The notes under the pieces are model-generated. The model was not told where the DNA came from. It worked only from the letters and a program-made list of their open reading frames with translations, and searched no databases. From Tepidisphaeraceae bacterium (GTDB taxonomy: Bacteria > Planctomycetota > Phycisphaerae > Tepidisphaerales > Tepidisphaeraceae), in assembly GCA_035998445.1 (NCBI GenBank), contig DASYHQ010000032.1:62001-126000 (forward strand): 64,000 bases of DNA, written 5' to 3'. Positions 1 through 9,610 of this stretch are shown in pieces. The number at the start of each line of letters is the position of its first letter. The stretch's first letter is position 1. A program made the translations under genes and the position numbers.

Positions 1-1
1 G

Positions 2-1360
2 TACCTGCTCGGCATGCACCTGCACGGCGGGGCGTGGGCGGGCATGTATTTCTCGCAGTTCATGAGCCTGGCCTACGCGGTGCTGATGGTGATCGCCGTC
101 TACGGTGTAGCGCGCATGTTCGCTTCGCGCGCGGGCGCCACCTTGGCCGCTGCGGCGGCGGCGAGCTTGCCGTGGATCGCGATGCTGGGGTCGGTGGGGT
201 ACGTGGAGACGGCGTTGCTATTGTACGTCGCGCTGGCGGTGGGATGGACGATCGTCGCCGTTGGATCGCTCGCGGATGAAAGCCGCAATCGCCTCTGGAT
301 GGCGGCCCTGATCACCGGCGTGACCGCGGGTCTCGCGTGCGGCGTGAAGCTGACGGCCGGGCCGATGCTGCTGGCGCCCGTGCCGCTTGCGGTCGTGCTG
401 GCCGCCTTGGCATTCCGTAAACCGGTCGGTAGAGCGTTCGGATCGGCGGTGATGATGGGTGTGGTGGCGATGGTGATCTTGTCGCCTTGGCTATTCCGCA
501 ATCTCGCGTGGTCCGGCAACCCGTTCTTCCCGAACGCCATCAGCGTGTTCGGCGCCGGTGATTTTTCGCCCGGCCAGGTCGAGCGTTACGCCGCCGCCCA
601 TGCCGCCGTGCCGAACGGGCAGGGGCCAATCACCGCCATCGCGCATCAAGTGGTGGTGCAGTGGCAGTACGGTTACGCGCTCGTGCCATTGGCAATTGTT
701 GGACTAGCCCTTGCCGGCCGCGCGCGGGCGCAGGTGGCCTGCGTTATCGGGATAGTGTTGATCGTGCAGCTGGCGTTCTGGATCGGCTTCACACACCGAA
801 TCGGGCGGTTCTTCGTGCCCGCCATACCGCTGATGGCCATCGCCGTCGCTTTGGTCGAACGTCAACGAGCGGCACGCTGGATCGCGGCGATCACGATCGC
901 ATTGGCTGCGCTGCTCGGCTGGCTCGGCGCGTTCGAATCGGGTGGCGGAATGCATACGCGCCTCGCGCGGTTCGCGGAGATCGGTCGGCAGGGAGTGTTC
1001 GCAATGGAAGACGTGAGTTTCCTTCAGCCGATGGAACTGCAGCGAATTTACGACGCCGGTGGTGTCGTGCATTTCGTTGGCGACGCTCAGACGTTCCTGC
1101 ACAAAGCGAGGTCGTCTCAGGTGCCGTACCGCACGATCTTCAACGTTCGCGCGGACGCTGATGACCCGATCACCGCCTGGACGGGGCGGCCGCTATCGGA
1201 ACTGCCAGAGGGGGAATGGGTGCTGATTGACCCGGCCGAGATCCAGCGGCTGTCATCCACGTATCGCCACGTGCCGAGCATCCCGCCGACTTATCCGGGG
1301 CCGCGGGATCGGCCTTACATGCTGAACCGTCACGGGCACATGATCGTGCCGGAGCGGTAG
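2..1360 (+). CDS. GT39-like multi-pass membrane glycosyltransferase, 5' partial
   Basis: The reading frame is open from base 2, so the gene begins upstream of the window and the first visible ATG at 14 need not be the start. About 452 codons are visible. The N-terminal two thirds is a run of hydrophobic segments separated by short Arg-rich loops. It ends in a roughly 130-residue soluble domain containing HFVGDAQ and WVLIDPAEIQRL. This layout fits dolichyl-phosphate-mannose mannosyltransferase-like (GT39/ArnT clan) proteins, which move sugars from lipid carriers to acceptors outside the membrane. The catalytic first loop is missing here, so the family call rests on topology. A similar protein is encoded at 3984-5684. 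Confidence 0.6.
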   Translation, partial: YLLGMHLHGGAWAGMYFSQFMSLAYAVLMVIAVYGVARMFASRAGATLAAAAAASLPWIAMLGSVGYVETALLLYVALAVGWTIVAVGSLADESRNRLWMAALITGVTAGLACGVKLTAGPMLLAPVPLAVVLAALAFRKPVGRAFGSAVMMGVVAMVILSPWLFRNLAWSGNPFFPNAISVFGAGDFSPGQVERYAAAHAAVPNGQGPITAIAHQVVVQWQYGYALVPLAIVGLALAGRARAQVACVIGIVLIVQLAFWIGFTHRIGRFFVPAIPLMAIAVALVERQRAARWIAAITIALAALLGWLGAFESGGGMHTRLARFAEIGRQGVFAMEDVSFLQPMELQRIYDAGGVVHFVGDAQTFLHKARSSQVPYRTIFNVRADADDPITAWTGRPLSELPEGEWVLIDPAEIQRLSSTYRHVPSIPPTYPGPRDRPYMLNRHGHMIVPER

Positions 1361-1396
1361 TTGGAACAACTGCCAATAGCACGCCAAGCGCGAATT

Positions 1397-1489
1397 GTCA
1401 TCCCGAAGCGCAGCGAGGGATCTCGAGAGGCCGCGAATCGCTCGGCTGTTCGAGATCCCTCAGGTCGCCAAGGCTCCCATCGGGATGAC
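1397..1489. repeat. Imperfect inverted repeat between convergent genes
   Basis: The outer arms GTCATCCCGA (1397-1406) and TCGGGATGAC (1480-1489) are exact inverted copies. The inner arms GAGGGATCTCG (1415-1425) and CGAGATCCCTC (1451-1461) are too. The left half resembles the GTCATCCCGAGCG...GAGGGATCT interspersed repeats I know from many bacterial genomes. It sits between two convergent genes and could fold as a long hairpin that ends transcription from both sides. Only one copy is in the window, so dispersal is inferred. Confidence 0.6.
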
Positions 1490-1498
1490 ACCGGATAC

Positions 1499-2971
1499 CT
1501 ACGCGGGTGCGTTCAGCTTTTCCGCCAGCACGCGCTTCAACACCTTGCCCGTGGGCGACTTTGGCAGTTCGGCGACCACGAACACTTCCTTCGGGAGCTT
1601 CCACTGTGCCAAGCCCTGTGAACGAGCGGCGTCGCGGACCTGCTCCGCCGTCACGGTTTGGCCTTCCTTGGCAACCACGAACGCCACCGGCACCTCGCCA
1701 CGCATGTCGTCCTTCTTGCCGATCGCCGCGGCCTCGGCGACGGTGGGAAGCGTCATGATGGCGTCTTCCAATTCGCGCGGGAACAGCTTCTCGCCGGCCA
1801 CGATGATCAGTTCCTTCTTGCGACCGGTGATGTGCAGGTAACCGTCGCTGTCAACCTTCCCGAGATCGCCGCTCTTGAAAAACCCATCGGCCGTCAGCGC
1901 GGCGGCGGTGGCTTCGGCGTTGTTCAGGTAGCCGTTCATCACCGGTGGGCCCTTGATCCAGACCTCACCAGGCTCGTCGCCGGTCGTGGGCTGGTTGTCG
2001 TCATTCATGATGCGCACTTCGACGCCGGGAATCGGCTTGCCGACCGAACCCGGCTTGGCGGCGTGCGGCACGTTGACGGCGATCGGGCCGCAGGTCTCGG
2101 TCAGGCCGTAGCCTTCCAGAATCTGCTTGTTGAACTTCGCCGCAAACGCCTCGCGAATGGCCGCCGGCAGCGGCTCGCCACCGCTCAGCGGGGCGTACAG
2201 ACTTTCGACGTCGGCGGGGCCCGCTTCCTTCAGCCGGCAGAGCGCGCCGTACATGCTAGGCACCGCTGCCATCACCGAAATCTTGTGGTCGCGAATCGCG
2301 TTGATCGTCGCCACCGGACTGAACCGGGCGATGTAGACCATGCTGGCGCCCAGGCGGATTGGCGCGATCATCGTCGCAAGCATACCGGTGCTGTGAAACA
2401 GCGGAATGATGCCCAAGAACTTGTGCTGCCCCTTCAACTGCGCGTGTTCGATCGCGGCATCCACGTCCCCCTGCAGCGTGGCGTGGCTCAGCATCACGCC
2501 CTTGGGCAGGCCGCTGGTGCCGCTGGTATAGAGGATCGTCGCGACGTCGCTCGGCAATTGCTGTGGGAACTTCGGCGCGCCCAGCGCACCGGCGGGGGGC
2601 GTGGGCAGCGCGGTGATGTCGACGATCTTCAGTGGCGCGTCCTTCAACTTCGCGGCCAGCAGCGGCATCGTGACGATCGTGTCGACGCCACTGTCGGCGA
2701 TGCAGTGGGCGATCTCGCGCTCGCCAAGCAGAAAGTTCAACGGGACGGCCGTCTTGCCTGCCAGCAGCGTTCCGTAGAAACTGGCGACGAAGCCGGCGGA
2801 GGCCGGCAGCAGGATCCCGACGCGCGGTTTGGTGGTCTGCTGGGCCAGGTACATGCTCAGCCCCGTCACCGCGGCCGCCAGTTGTTGCCACGTCATCGAG
2901 CCACGGTCGTCCGTGATCGCGATGTCCGTCGGTTGCTTAGCGGCCTGGGCGAATAGGGATTCGACGAGCAT
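1499..2971 (-). CDS. Long-chain fatty-acid--CoA ligase (AMP-binding)
   Basis: A 490-residue acyl-adenylate-forming enzyme that activates a carboxylic acid with ATP and joins it to CoA. Visible family motifs are the P-loop YTSGTSGLPKG, the GYGLTETCG motif, the hinge SGDLGKVDSDGYLHITGRKK and the C-terminal catalytic lysine in SPTGKVLKR. The ATG at 2971 is chosen because an AGGA ribosome site lies just upstream and the aligned domain (LVESLFAQAA) begins there. The frame can be extended to 3094, but the extra 41 residues are Arg/Thr-rich and unlike the family. It is divergent from the SPOR lipoprotein gene. Chain-length preference cannot be read from the sequence. Confidence 0.9.
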   Translation of the reverse strand: MLVESLFAQAAKQPTDIAITDDRGSMTWQQLAAAVTGLSMYLAQQTTKPRVGILLPASAGFVASFYGTLLAGKTAVPLNFLLGEREIAHCIADSGVDTIVTMPLLAAKLKDAPLKIVDITALPTPPAGALGAPKFPQQLPSDVATILYTSGTSGLPKGVMLSHATLQGDVDAAIEHAQLKGQHKFLGIIPLFHSTGMLATMIAPIRLGASMVYIARFSPVATINAIRDHKISVMAAVPSMYGALCRLKEAGPADVESLYAPLSGGEPLPAAIREAFAAKFNKQILEGYGLTETCGPIAVNVPHAAKPGSVGKPIPGVEVRIMNDDNQPTTGDEPGEVWIKGPPVMNGYLNNAEATAAALTADGFFKSGDLGKVDSDGYLHITGRKKELIIVAGEKLFPRELEDAIMTLPTVAEAAAIGKKDDMRGEVPVAFVVAKEGQTVTAEQVRDAARSQGLAQWKLPKEVFVVAELPKSPTGKVLKRVLAEKLNAPA

Positions 2972-3119
2972 GATTGATCCTTTGTCAGTGGTTTTGTCGT
3001 CAGTTGTCCGGCGTTCGCGGTCGGTCGTTGTTGATGCCGTGACTTTCGCACGACCCGCAACGAACGATCGACCACGGACGACGGACCGAACCACAACAAT
3101 CTATCCCAACGAGGCACGG

Positions 3120-3929
3120 ATGCGAAACGGGCGAGCGACTATAACTAGCGGCATATTTTTAACGGCCTTGGTGATCGGTGGCTGCACGCCACCCGCCAAG
3201 AACCCCAAGGCGGGGCCGGCGCCACTGCAACGGGCAAACACGGCGCTGGCGGCGAAGGATTACGCTGCCGTTACCGCGGCGGCGGACGAGCAGATCGCGG
3301 CGAAGGAGAACACGTCGAAATCGCTGGCGCAGGCGTACTACCTGAAGGGCCGCGCGGTCGAATCGCGGCCGAAGCCCGTCCCCTCGGCCGCCAGTGCTGA
3401 TCTCGCCGCCGCCCGCGCGTTGTACGAACAGGCGCTGGCGCAGAAGCCACCGGAGCCGGAGGAATCGAAGATACGGTCCGCGTTGGCGAACGTCGCCTAT
3501 TTCCAGGACGACTACACGACGGCCCTGGGCAACTGGAACGCCGCTGCGAAGAACCTGCCGACGCAGGAGGACCGCGCCTGGGCGATGTACCGCATCGGCC
3601 TGAGCCAGCAACGGCTGGGACGGTTCGATCAGGCCAACAACACGTTCGAACAGGTCCAGCGAACGTATCCCAACAGCGAGCAGGCCCGCCGGGCGGCGGA
3701 GCGTGCCGGTAACAAGGCGTTCCGCGTTCAGGTGGCCACTTTTGCTACGCCGACACCGGCCGACCAGGTGATCCAGAAACTTCGCGCGCGCGGGCTGTCG
3801 CCGACGCGCCAGTCGGACCTGCAAGGTCGCAGCGTGGTCGTCATTCCCGAATTGCCGACTTACCAGGCCGCCAAAGACGTGCGGGCGAAGGTCGTCAGCG
3901 ATTTCCCGGATGCGCTGATCCTGCCGTAG
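3120..3929 (+). CDS. Lipoprotein with TPR-like repeats and C-terminal SPOR domain
   Basis: 269 residues. The N-terminus MRNGRATITSGIFLTALVIGGC is a lipoprotein signal with lipobox IGGC. Residues about 30-190 are Ala-rich helices with TPR spacing, for example ALANVAYFQDDYTTALGNW. The last 70 residues (FRVQVATFATPTPADQVIQKL onward) match the SPOR fold, which binds denuded glycan strands of peptidoglycan at division sites. The likely role is an envelope-anchored cell-wall or division accessory protein. The ATG at 3120 is chosen because it starts the signal peptide; the frame runs open further upstream into the divergent ligase gene. Confidence 0.8.
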   Translation: MRNGRATITSGIFLTALVIGGCTPPAKNPKAGPAPLQRANTALAAKDYAAVTAAADEQIAAKENTSKSLAQAYYLKGRAVESRPKPVPSAASADLAAARALYEQALAQKPPEPEESKIRSALANVAYFQDDYTTALGNWNAAAKNLPTQEDRAWAMYRIGLSQQRLGRFDQANNTFEQVQRTYPNSEQARRAAERAGNKAFRVQVATFATPTPADQVIQKLRARGLSPTRQSDLQGRSVVVIPELPTYQAAKDVRAKVVSDFPDALILP

Positions 3930-3983
3930 CGCGCAATCAACAAACGCATCACACGGCAAGCGTTCGTGCCTGCCCCTACGAGG

Positions 3984-5684
3984 TCATTCCGCGACCATGG
4001 CTGACGCCTGCGTCGCCGGGATGCTCGTGGGCTTTGTGGCGACTGGTGGCCGGAAAACTTTGAACGGCACGGCCGGCGACATCGGTAGTTCCGTCCAACC
4101 GTACTTTGCTGGCCAGTTGTGGCGCTTGCGCCAGACCAGCAGGTAGTCGACGTTTAGGCGATCGAGGTCGTCGAGGATGGCTGTGTCCGGTTGGCTTGGT
4201 TTGGGTTCACCGTAGTAGTGCCAGCCGCGCAGGTAGGATAGGTAGAGCGTCTCGCCCCAGCGGCCGTCCGACGCCACCGTTGCGCCGGTGGGCAGCGTAT
4301 CGCGCAACCGGTCGGCCAGTTCCACGGTCGATCGGCCGGTGCCTCGCGACTTCTCCAGACTGTCCCACGGATTCCCGATGAACGTCGCCCCGACCACTGC
4401 CGCGGCGATGCCGCGCCGCCACCAACCGCTCAGCAGCCCACGAGCTGCGGCGCGTCCGATGAGGTAGGCGACCATCAGCAGCATCAGGAGTCCTACCGGC
4501 GCGAGGAATCGCCGTTCGATGTGCAACACCAGGTAGCCGCACGGGTATAGCAGGAACGCCGTGGCCAGGATGAATCCCGGCCGCCGCGGTCGCAGGTCGG
4601 CCCGCGACAGGACCAGCAACCCGCCCAGCAGCAGGATCGGGTAACACCACGGCGTCATCCATTCGATTTGCTTCATCAGCGCATCGAAGTTGCGGCTGAC
4701 GTTGCGCTGCATCCACTGCCGATTCTCCGCCGACTCAAACGGGCTCCAACGCGGCACCAGATCAACGTGATACGTGATGTCGTCCCACACGCTGACGGCC
4801 GTCTCGTTCGGAGGCGGCAGGAAGCCGGCGAAGTGCATCACCTGGCCCGGTGAGTTCGGCGCGTCGATCCGCAGGTTGTAGCGACCGGTGCTGCCGGTGG
4901 TGACATAGCCGAACTTTCGGGTGAGCACCGTGCTCCAGGCGCCAACGATCACGATAAACGCGAGCAGCGAGATCGCGCTCGAACGGAGGATCGCGCCCCG
5001 CGGGCTGGCCGGACCGCTGCGGATCAACTCGATTAACCGGACCAGGAGGAAGTGGGCGATCACAAATGGCAGCGCGTACGCCTTGGCGAGGTAGGCGATG
5101 CCGGCCCACATACCGATCCGCAGCGCACGCGTCCATCGCCATGGTTGTGATGGATCGGTGAGCGCCGCGAGGTAATGTAGGATCGCACACGCCACGAGCA
5201 GGTCTGGCGTGGTCACTTGGTACGCCGCATCGGCCACGAGCGGAATGGCTGCGGCGCAGATCAGAAGGTTGACGTTGCGCGGGACGGCTGCGTTGCGCGC
5301 AATCCGCCACATGCCGTAGATCGTCGCGCCACCGATCAGCAGGCCGAGGATCTTCGTCGCCAGCAGTGGTTCCACCCGCACCAGCAGGAACGGCACGAGC
5401 AGCCAACTGTAAAGTGGGCTCCAGTACGCATTGACCGCATCGGCGAAACGGCCGGTGGCATACTGATGCGCGACGGACAGGTACCCGACGCCGTCGGGGT
5501 TCATCTGATAGCGAAACGCGCCGATGTAGTGCAGCGCGAACCACAGGTATGCAACTGCCACCAGTACCGGCCCCGCGATTGCGAGGAACCGTGCGGCCGT
5601 CGTGCGCCACCGGCGCTGCGCAGGCCCAACGGCCGGCGTGGGGCCGGCGCGTTGCACGTCATCGCCTGCGTCGTCATCCGTCAC
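3984..5684 (-). CDS. GT39-like multi-pass membrane glycosyltransferase
   Basis: 566 residues. A first membrane segment at about 33-55 is followed by an extracytoplasmic loop with MNPDGVGYLSVA, matching the position where ArnT/PMT-like enzymes carry a catalytic acidic residue. About ten more hydrophobic segments follow, then a soluble C-terminal part with GATVASDGRWGETLYLS. Such enzymes transfer a sugar from a polyprenyl-phosphate donor to an exported acceptor. The start is a GTG preceded by GGGAG. It lies 57 bp downstream of the TIM-barrel gene on the same strand and may be the last gene of that transcript, although no functional link is evident. It is convergent with the SPOR gene. Confidence 0.65.
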   Translation of the reverse strand: MTDDDAGDDVQRAGPTPAVGPAQRRWRTTAARFLAIAGPVLVAVAYLWFALHYIGAFRYQMNPDGVGYLSVAHQYATGRFADAVNAYWSPLYSWLLVPFLLVRVEPLLATKILGLLIGGATIYGMWRIARNAAVPRNVNLLICAAAIPLVADAAYQVTTPDLLVACAILHYLAALTDPSQPWRWTRALRIGMWAGIAYLAKAYALPFVIAHFLLVRLIELIRSGPASPRGAILRSSAISLLAFIVIVGAWSTVLTRKFGYVTTGSTGRYNLRIDAPNSPGQVMHFAGFLPPPNETAVSVWDDITYHVDLVPRWSPFESAENRQWMQRNVSRNFDALMKQIEWMTPWCYPILLLGGLLVLSRADLRPRRPGFILATAFLLYPCGYLVLHIERRFLAPVGLLMLLMVAYLIGRAAARGLLSGWWRRGIAAAVVGATFIGNPWDSLEKSRGTGRSTVELADRLRDTLPTGATVASDGRWGETLYLSYLRGWHYYGEPKPSQPDTAILDDLDRLNVDYLLVWRKRHNWPAKYGWTELPMSPAVPFKVFRPPVATKPTSIPATQASAMVAE

Positions 5685-5741
5685 GTGTGCTCCCGCAAGG
5701 CCGGGAGTTTATCACGTGCGCGTGCGATGGCAGAACGCACG

Positions 5742-6581
5742 TCACTTTTTCACGCCGAAGCGAACCGCTTTGAAATGCCGCATCTGTTCGGCGATCGCAC
5801 CTTCGACCGGCAGGCGTTCGACGCTGGACGCGCCGTAGAAGCCGTGTACGCCCCGCGTTCGCTGCAGCACGTAGGCGGCGTCATCGGGCGTGGCGATCGG
5901 GCCGCCATGACAGAGGATGATGACGTCGTCGCGGACGGCCTTCGATGCGTCGGCGATCGCCTGCACCTCGCGCACGCAGTCGTCCAGCGTCTTGGCGGTC
6001 TGCGCGCCGATCGAGCCCTTGGTCGTCAGGCCCATGTGCGCCACGATCACGTCGGCCCCGGCAGTCGTCATGCGTTCGGCCTCGCTGACGTCGAAGGCGT
6101 AGGGTGACGTGAACAGGTCCAGCTTGTGGGCGGCGTTGATCATCGCCACTTCCAGGTCGTAGCCCATGCCCGACTCTTCGAGGTTGGCGCGGAACACGCC
6201 GTCGCACAGGCCGACGGTGGGGAAGTTCTGCACGCCGGAGAAGCCGCTCTCCTTCACCTGTTTCAGGAATACCGGCATGAGGCGCGTGGGATCGGTGCCG
6301 CACACGCCCGCGAGCACCGGCGTGTCGTTCACCACCGTCAGCACGTCGCCCGCCATCTGCATGACGATCGCGTTGGCGTCACCGTAAGGCATGCAACCCG
6401 CGAGCGACCCGCGGCCGTTCATGCGAAATCGGCCGGAATTGTAGATGATCAGCAGGTCGACCCCGCCCACTTCCTGAAACTTGGCGCTGATGCCGTTGCC
6501 CGCGCCACCCCCGACGATCGGCACGCCACTGGCGATGTTCTTGCGCAGCCGGTCGAGCAATTGTTGCCGTGTGAAAGCCAT
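5742..6581 (-). CDS. PEP-hydrolase-like TIM-barrel protein (Tm-1 C-terminal half homologue)
   Basis: 279 residues. The sequence fits the phosphoenolpyruvate hydrolase-like TIM-barrel family: an N-terminal [17 protein letters not shown] strand-loop, the [18 protein letters not shown] region, [13 protein letters not shown], and [17 protein letters not shown] near the end. No reaction is firmly established for the family. In plants the same domain is fused behind a UPF0261 domain in the tobamovirus-resistance protein Tm-1. Here the UPF0261 partner is the separate gene at 8340-9569 in the same operon. The ATG at 6581 is used because the conserved domain starts there. It follows the isomerase by 5 bp. 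Confidence 0.85.
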   Translation of the reverse strand: MAFTRQQLLDRLRKNIASGVPIVGGGAGNGISAKFQEVGGVDLLIIYNSGRFRMNGRGSLAGCMPYGDANAIVMQMAGDVLTVVNDTPVLAGVCGTDPTRLMPVFLKQVKESGFSGVQNFPTVGLCDGVFRANLEESGMGYDLEVAMINAAHKLDLFTSPYAFDVSEAERMTTAGADVIVAHMGLTTKGSIGAQTAKTLDDCVREVQAIADASKAVRDDVIILCHGGPIATPDDAAYVLQRTRGVHGFYGASSVERLPVEGAIAEQMRHFKAVRFGVKK

Positions 6582-6586
6582 AGTCG

Positions 6587-7357
6587 TTATCCGTTTGCCG
6601 CGCCGGACCAGCCGTGCGCCTTGATGAAATTCATAGAAATGTCGCACGCCTCACCGCAGCCGACGCCCGCCGACTCTTCGTCGACGATCAGCCAGTGCTG
6701 GAAATCGATCCGCTGCAACGCCGTGACCACGCCCCCCAGCGCCAACTTGCCCTGGCCCAGCGGGCAGAACTTGCCGGCGTCGTTCAGGTCCTTCAGGTGC
6801 ACGTTGTTGATGTGCGACCGCATCGCCTCAATCGCGGCGTCCAGATCGACAATGCCACACGCGGCGGCGTGGGCGCTGTCGAACGTTAAGCCGCACACCG
6901 CGGGGTCCAGCTTGTCGCACAGTCGCAGGATTTCCTCCTGCGTTCCCATCATCGACCCAGTGTGATTGTGAAACGAAAAGCCGATGCCGCGGTCGGCGTA
7001 CAGCTTCCCGGCTTCCGTAAGTTGGCGGGCGATGCTGTCGTACGTATGCCCTTTGTCGGCCTGCGGACAGAAGCAGTAACAGACGTGCTCGCCACCGGCG
7101 GCGGTGACGAACCGCATCACCGAGTCGTTCACCTCCGGCCAGGTCGCCGGGTCGGAGTTCGGGTGGAATACGACGCCGCCGCGGCCGAGCGCCCGGGCGC
7201 CGACGCCAAGCTGGTCCAGCATGCTCGCGTCGAAGTGCCACGCGCGCAGCTGATTGGTCTTAAACTGTATGCCACCGAAGCCGCACTGCGCGGCGCACCG
7301 AATCAACTCGGCGGCGCCATCGATGCCGTCGGTGTTGCGGGAAATGCCGATCTTCAT
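6587..7357 (-). CDS. Sugar phosphate isomerase/epimerase (AP endonuclease 2-like TIM barrel)
   Basis: 256 residues in the xylose isomerase-like TIM-barrel superfamily. Features include the N-terminal [18 protein letters not shown], the metal-ligand strand [13 protein letters not shown], the [10 protein letters not shown] strand and the [12 protein letters not shown] strand, which supply the His/Asp/Glu metal ligands typical of these enzymes. Members isomerise or epimerise sugars and often pair with Gfo/Idh dehydrogenases, as here. The start ATG at 7357 overlaps the stop of the oxidoreductase by four bases, indicating translational coupling. The substrate is unknown. Confidence 0.85.
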   Translation of the reverse strand: MKIGISRNTDGIDGAAELIRCAAQCGFGGIQFKTNQLRAWHFDASMLDQLGVGARALGRGGVVFHPNSDPATWPEVNDSVMRFVTAAGGEHVCYCFCPQADKGHTYDSIARQLTEAGKLYADRGIGFSFHNHTGSMMGTQEEILRLCDKLDPAVCGLTFDSAHAAACGIVDLDAAIEAMRSHINNVHLKDLNDAGKFCPLGQGKLALGGVVTALQRIDFQHWLIVDEESAGVGCGEACDISMNFIKAHGWSGAANG

Positions 7358-8343
7358 TGTTGGAACTCCACCTTCACGGGCTTGCCATCTTGGGCCGAGG
7401 TCCACATGGCCTCGAAGATCGCGATCGTGTGGCAGGCCTGACGAATGTTCGCCTCGGGCTCGCGCTTATCGCGTACGGCGTTCACGAACTCGATCAACTC
7501 GCCGGCGAAACCCTGTTGGATGTCGGAATGGTCGGAACCCGTGGTGAACGATGGGCTGTGGCCGTCGAACGGCTTGCCCTTTAGCGTGGCGGTCATGTCG
7601 ATCGAGTTCTCAACGTGAATGACGACGCTGCCGCTGCCGCAGATGTAGACCGCTTCCTCGGGGTGCGAGGGGCAGTTCGTGAATACCTGGTGGCTGATGG
7701 CGCCGCCCTCGTGCTGCATGGCGACGGACCACGCGTACTTGCCGTCACGGTTGACCGCGGTGGTGGTGACGGTGTGCACCTTGCCCCAGAGGAAGACGCC
7801 GAGGTCCAACGTGTGGCAGGTCCAGTCGAGCATGTGGCCGCGCATCTGCTCTGCGGGAATCGCGCCGGATCCGCTCGATCGCACGATGTTCAACGCCGCC
7901 CGCTGGCCGAACTGTGGACTTTCGATCAGTTGCTTCGTCTTCACGTACGCCGGCGCGAACCGTTTCTTGTACGCCGTCATGCAGATGCGGCCGGTGCGCT
8001 GCTGGGTCTCCAGCATGCGCAACGCGTCAGTTAGCGACGGGGCGGTCGGCTTTTCGGTGTAGACGTCGACACCGGCCTCCATCACCTCCACCGCAACCGC
8101 AGCGTGCCCCGCGGGGCCGGTGCAGACGATCGCGGCGTCGGGCCGCTCCTCGCGCAGCATTTCCTGCACGTTCGTGTAGGCCTTGGGAATGCGATGTTGT
8201 GCCGCGACGCTTTGCACGGCCTCGGCGTTCAAATCGCAGGTGGCGACGATCTTCGTGTTCGCCAGGCGGTACAGGCTGGGGTAAATATTGCCCCGCGCGT
8301 GACGGCCGGCGCCCACGAGGCATATCTTGATTTCTCGACTCAT
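7354..8343 (-). CDS. Gfo/Idh/MocA family oxidoreductase
   Basis: 329 residues. The N-terminal Rossmann fold carries the dinucleotide loop CLVGAGRHARGN and the second-strand acid in VATCDLN. The signature EKPTAPSLTDA contains the conserved EKP lysine that contacts substrate and cofactor. The C-terminal beta-sheet domain includes the LDWTCHTLDLGVFLWG helix with a catalytic-type histidine. These enzymes oxidise or reduce sugar hydroxyls with NAD(P). It overlaps the UPF0261 gene upstream and the isomerase downstream by ATGA junctions, so it is one step of a coupled pathway. Confidence 0.9.
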   Translation of the reverse strand: MSREIKICLVGAGRHARGNIYPSLYRLANTKIVATCDLNAEAVQSVAAQHRIPKAYTNVQEMLREERPDAAIVCTGPAGHAAVAVEVMEAGVDVYTEKPTAPSLTDALRMLETQQRTGRICMTAYKKRFAPAYVKTKQLIESPQFGQRAALNIVRSSGSGAIPAEQMRGHMLDWTCHTLDLGVFLWGKVHTVTTTAVNRDGKYAWSVAMQHEGGAISHQVFTNCPSHPEEAVYICGSGSVVIHVENSIDMTATLKGKPFDGHSPSFTTGSDHSDIQQGFAGELIEFVNAVRDKREPEANIRQACHTIAIFEAMWTSAQDGKPVKVEFQQ

Positions 8344-9569
8344 TTCACTTGCTCCTTCGCTTGTCTCAGTTCCATCATCAGGCCGACAGCCCGCTCGGCG
8401 AACGCGGCATCGTTGATGTTGTTGTCCAGTTCGATCACGGGAATGTTCGGCCGGACGTGCTGCTTGATCGCATCGAACATCGCCTGGTCGGCCGCCCGGT
8501 CGCAGAAGAGTTGGCCGTCACCGTCCAGGATGGACACGCCGCGTAACGGCAGCAGGAAGGCCACCGGCCCGGTAGACGCGTTGGCCTTCTCGGCGAAGAT
8601 GCGGCCCATCTCGCGGTTCTCATCCACCGTGGTGCGCATCAGCGTGACCGACGGATTCCACTCGTACAGCAACCGGTCGTTGTACTTCTGCGGCACGGTG
8701 GCCCGCGGGCCGAAGTTGCACATGTCGACGCAGCCGGGCACGATCAGGTGGGGAATGCCGCGCCGGCCGGGGGCGCTCAGGCGATCGCGACCGGCGTCGA
8801 AGATGCCGCCGCAGATGGTGTCGGCCCACTCGGTCGTGGTGATGTCGAGCACGGAATCAATCAGGCCCTCGTCCACCAGCGACTCCATCGTCCGGCCACC
8901 GGTGCCGGTGGCGTGGAAGACAAGCACTTCGAAGCCAGCGTTGTCCAGCAGCTTGGAACAGGCGTTCACGCATTCGGTTGTGTTGCCGAACATGCTCGCG
9001 GCGATGATCGGACGGTCCTCAGTCGCGGCGACCGGCTTGGCGTTCACCATGCCCGTGATGGCTGCGGCGGCCTGGGCGATCATCATGCGCGAGATGCGAT
9101 TGACGCCCGCGACGTCGACGATCGACGGGATCAGCGTGATGTCCTTGCTGCCCACGTACGACGAGGTGTCGCCGGAGGCGATCGTCGAGAGGCAGACCTT
9201 CGGCACGCCCAGCGGCAGCGCCCGCATGGCAGCGGTGACGACGCTGCTGCCGCCCGTGCCGCCCATGCCGATGATGCCGTCCAACCGACCCTCACCGTGC
9301 AGCCGTTTGGCGACGGCCGCGGCCCCCTGCGACATCGCTTTCATCGCGGCGCCACGGTCCTTGTTCTGCCGTAAGTTCGACAGGTCGGCCCCGCCTGCGG
9401 TGGCGACGTCGGACGCGGCGACGTCGACGCGGAAGGGCGCATCGGCCGGCATCACCCCCGTGTCCACCGCGATCACGTTCAGCCCCGCATCCAGCAACCG
9501 CTGGCGCAGCAGGGCGTACTCATGCCCCTTCGTGTCGAACGCGCCGATCATGACGACATTGCGTGACAT
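8340..9569 (-). CDS. UPF0261 / Tm-1-like ATP-binding domain protein
   Basis: 409 residues covering the whole UPF0261 family length. Motifs are MIGAFDTKGHEYALLR at the N-terminus, the glycine-rich GIIGMGGTGGSSVVTAAM, VCLSTIASGDTSSYVG, and PGCVDMCNFGPRATVP in the C-terminal half. The family is known as the N-terminal half of plant Tm-1, where it binds ATP; its bacterial function is undetermined. It has a strong GAGGAGG ribosome site 5-11 bases before the ATG. It is the first enzyme gene of the operon, 41 bp after the XRE-cupin regulator, and is coupled to the Gfo/Idh gene by a 4-base overlap. Confidence 0.92.
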   Translation of the reverse strand: MSRNVVMIGAFDTKGHEYALLRQRLLDAGLNVIAVDTGVMPADAPFRVDVAASDVATAGGADLSNLRQNKDRGAAMKAMSQGAAAVAKRLHGEGRLDGIIGMGGTGGSSVVTAAMRALPLGVPKVCLSTIASGDTSSYVGSKDITLIPSIVDVAGVNRISRMMIAQAAAAITGMVNAKPVAATEDRPIIAASMFGNTTECVNACSKLLDNAGFEVLVFHATGTGGRTMESLVDEGLIDSVLDITTTEWADTICGGIFDAGRDRLSAPGRRGIPHLIVPGCVDMCNFGPRATVPQKYNDRLLYEWNPSVTLMRTTVDENREMGRIFAEKANASTGPVAFLLPLRGVSILDGDGQLFCDRAADQAMFDAIKQHVRPNIPVIELDNNINDAAFAERAVGLMMELRQAKEQVK

Positions 9570-9610
9570 GGCCTTCCTCCTCTATTCGGCTTCCTCGCTC
9601 GCGCGTTGCG

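Noticed and set aside
1658-2956. 432-codon plus-strand frame opposite the acyl-CoA ligase
   Set aside because: Antisense shadow of a clearly conserved ligase; the translation is Arg/His-rich without motifs.
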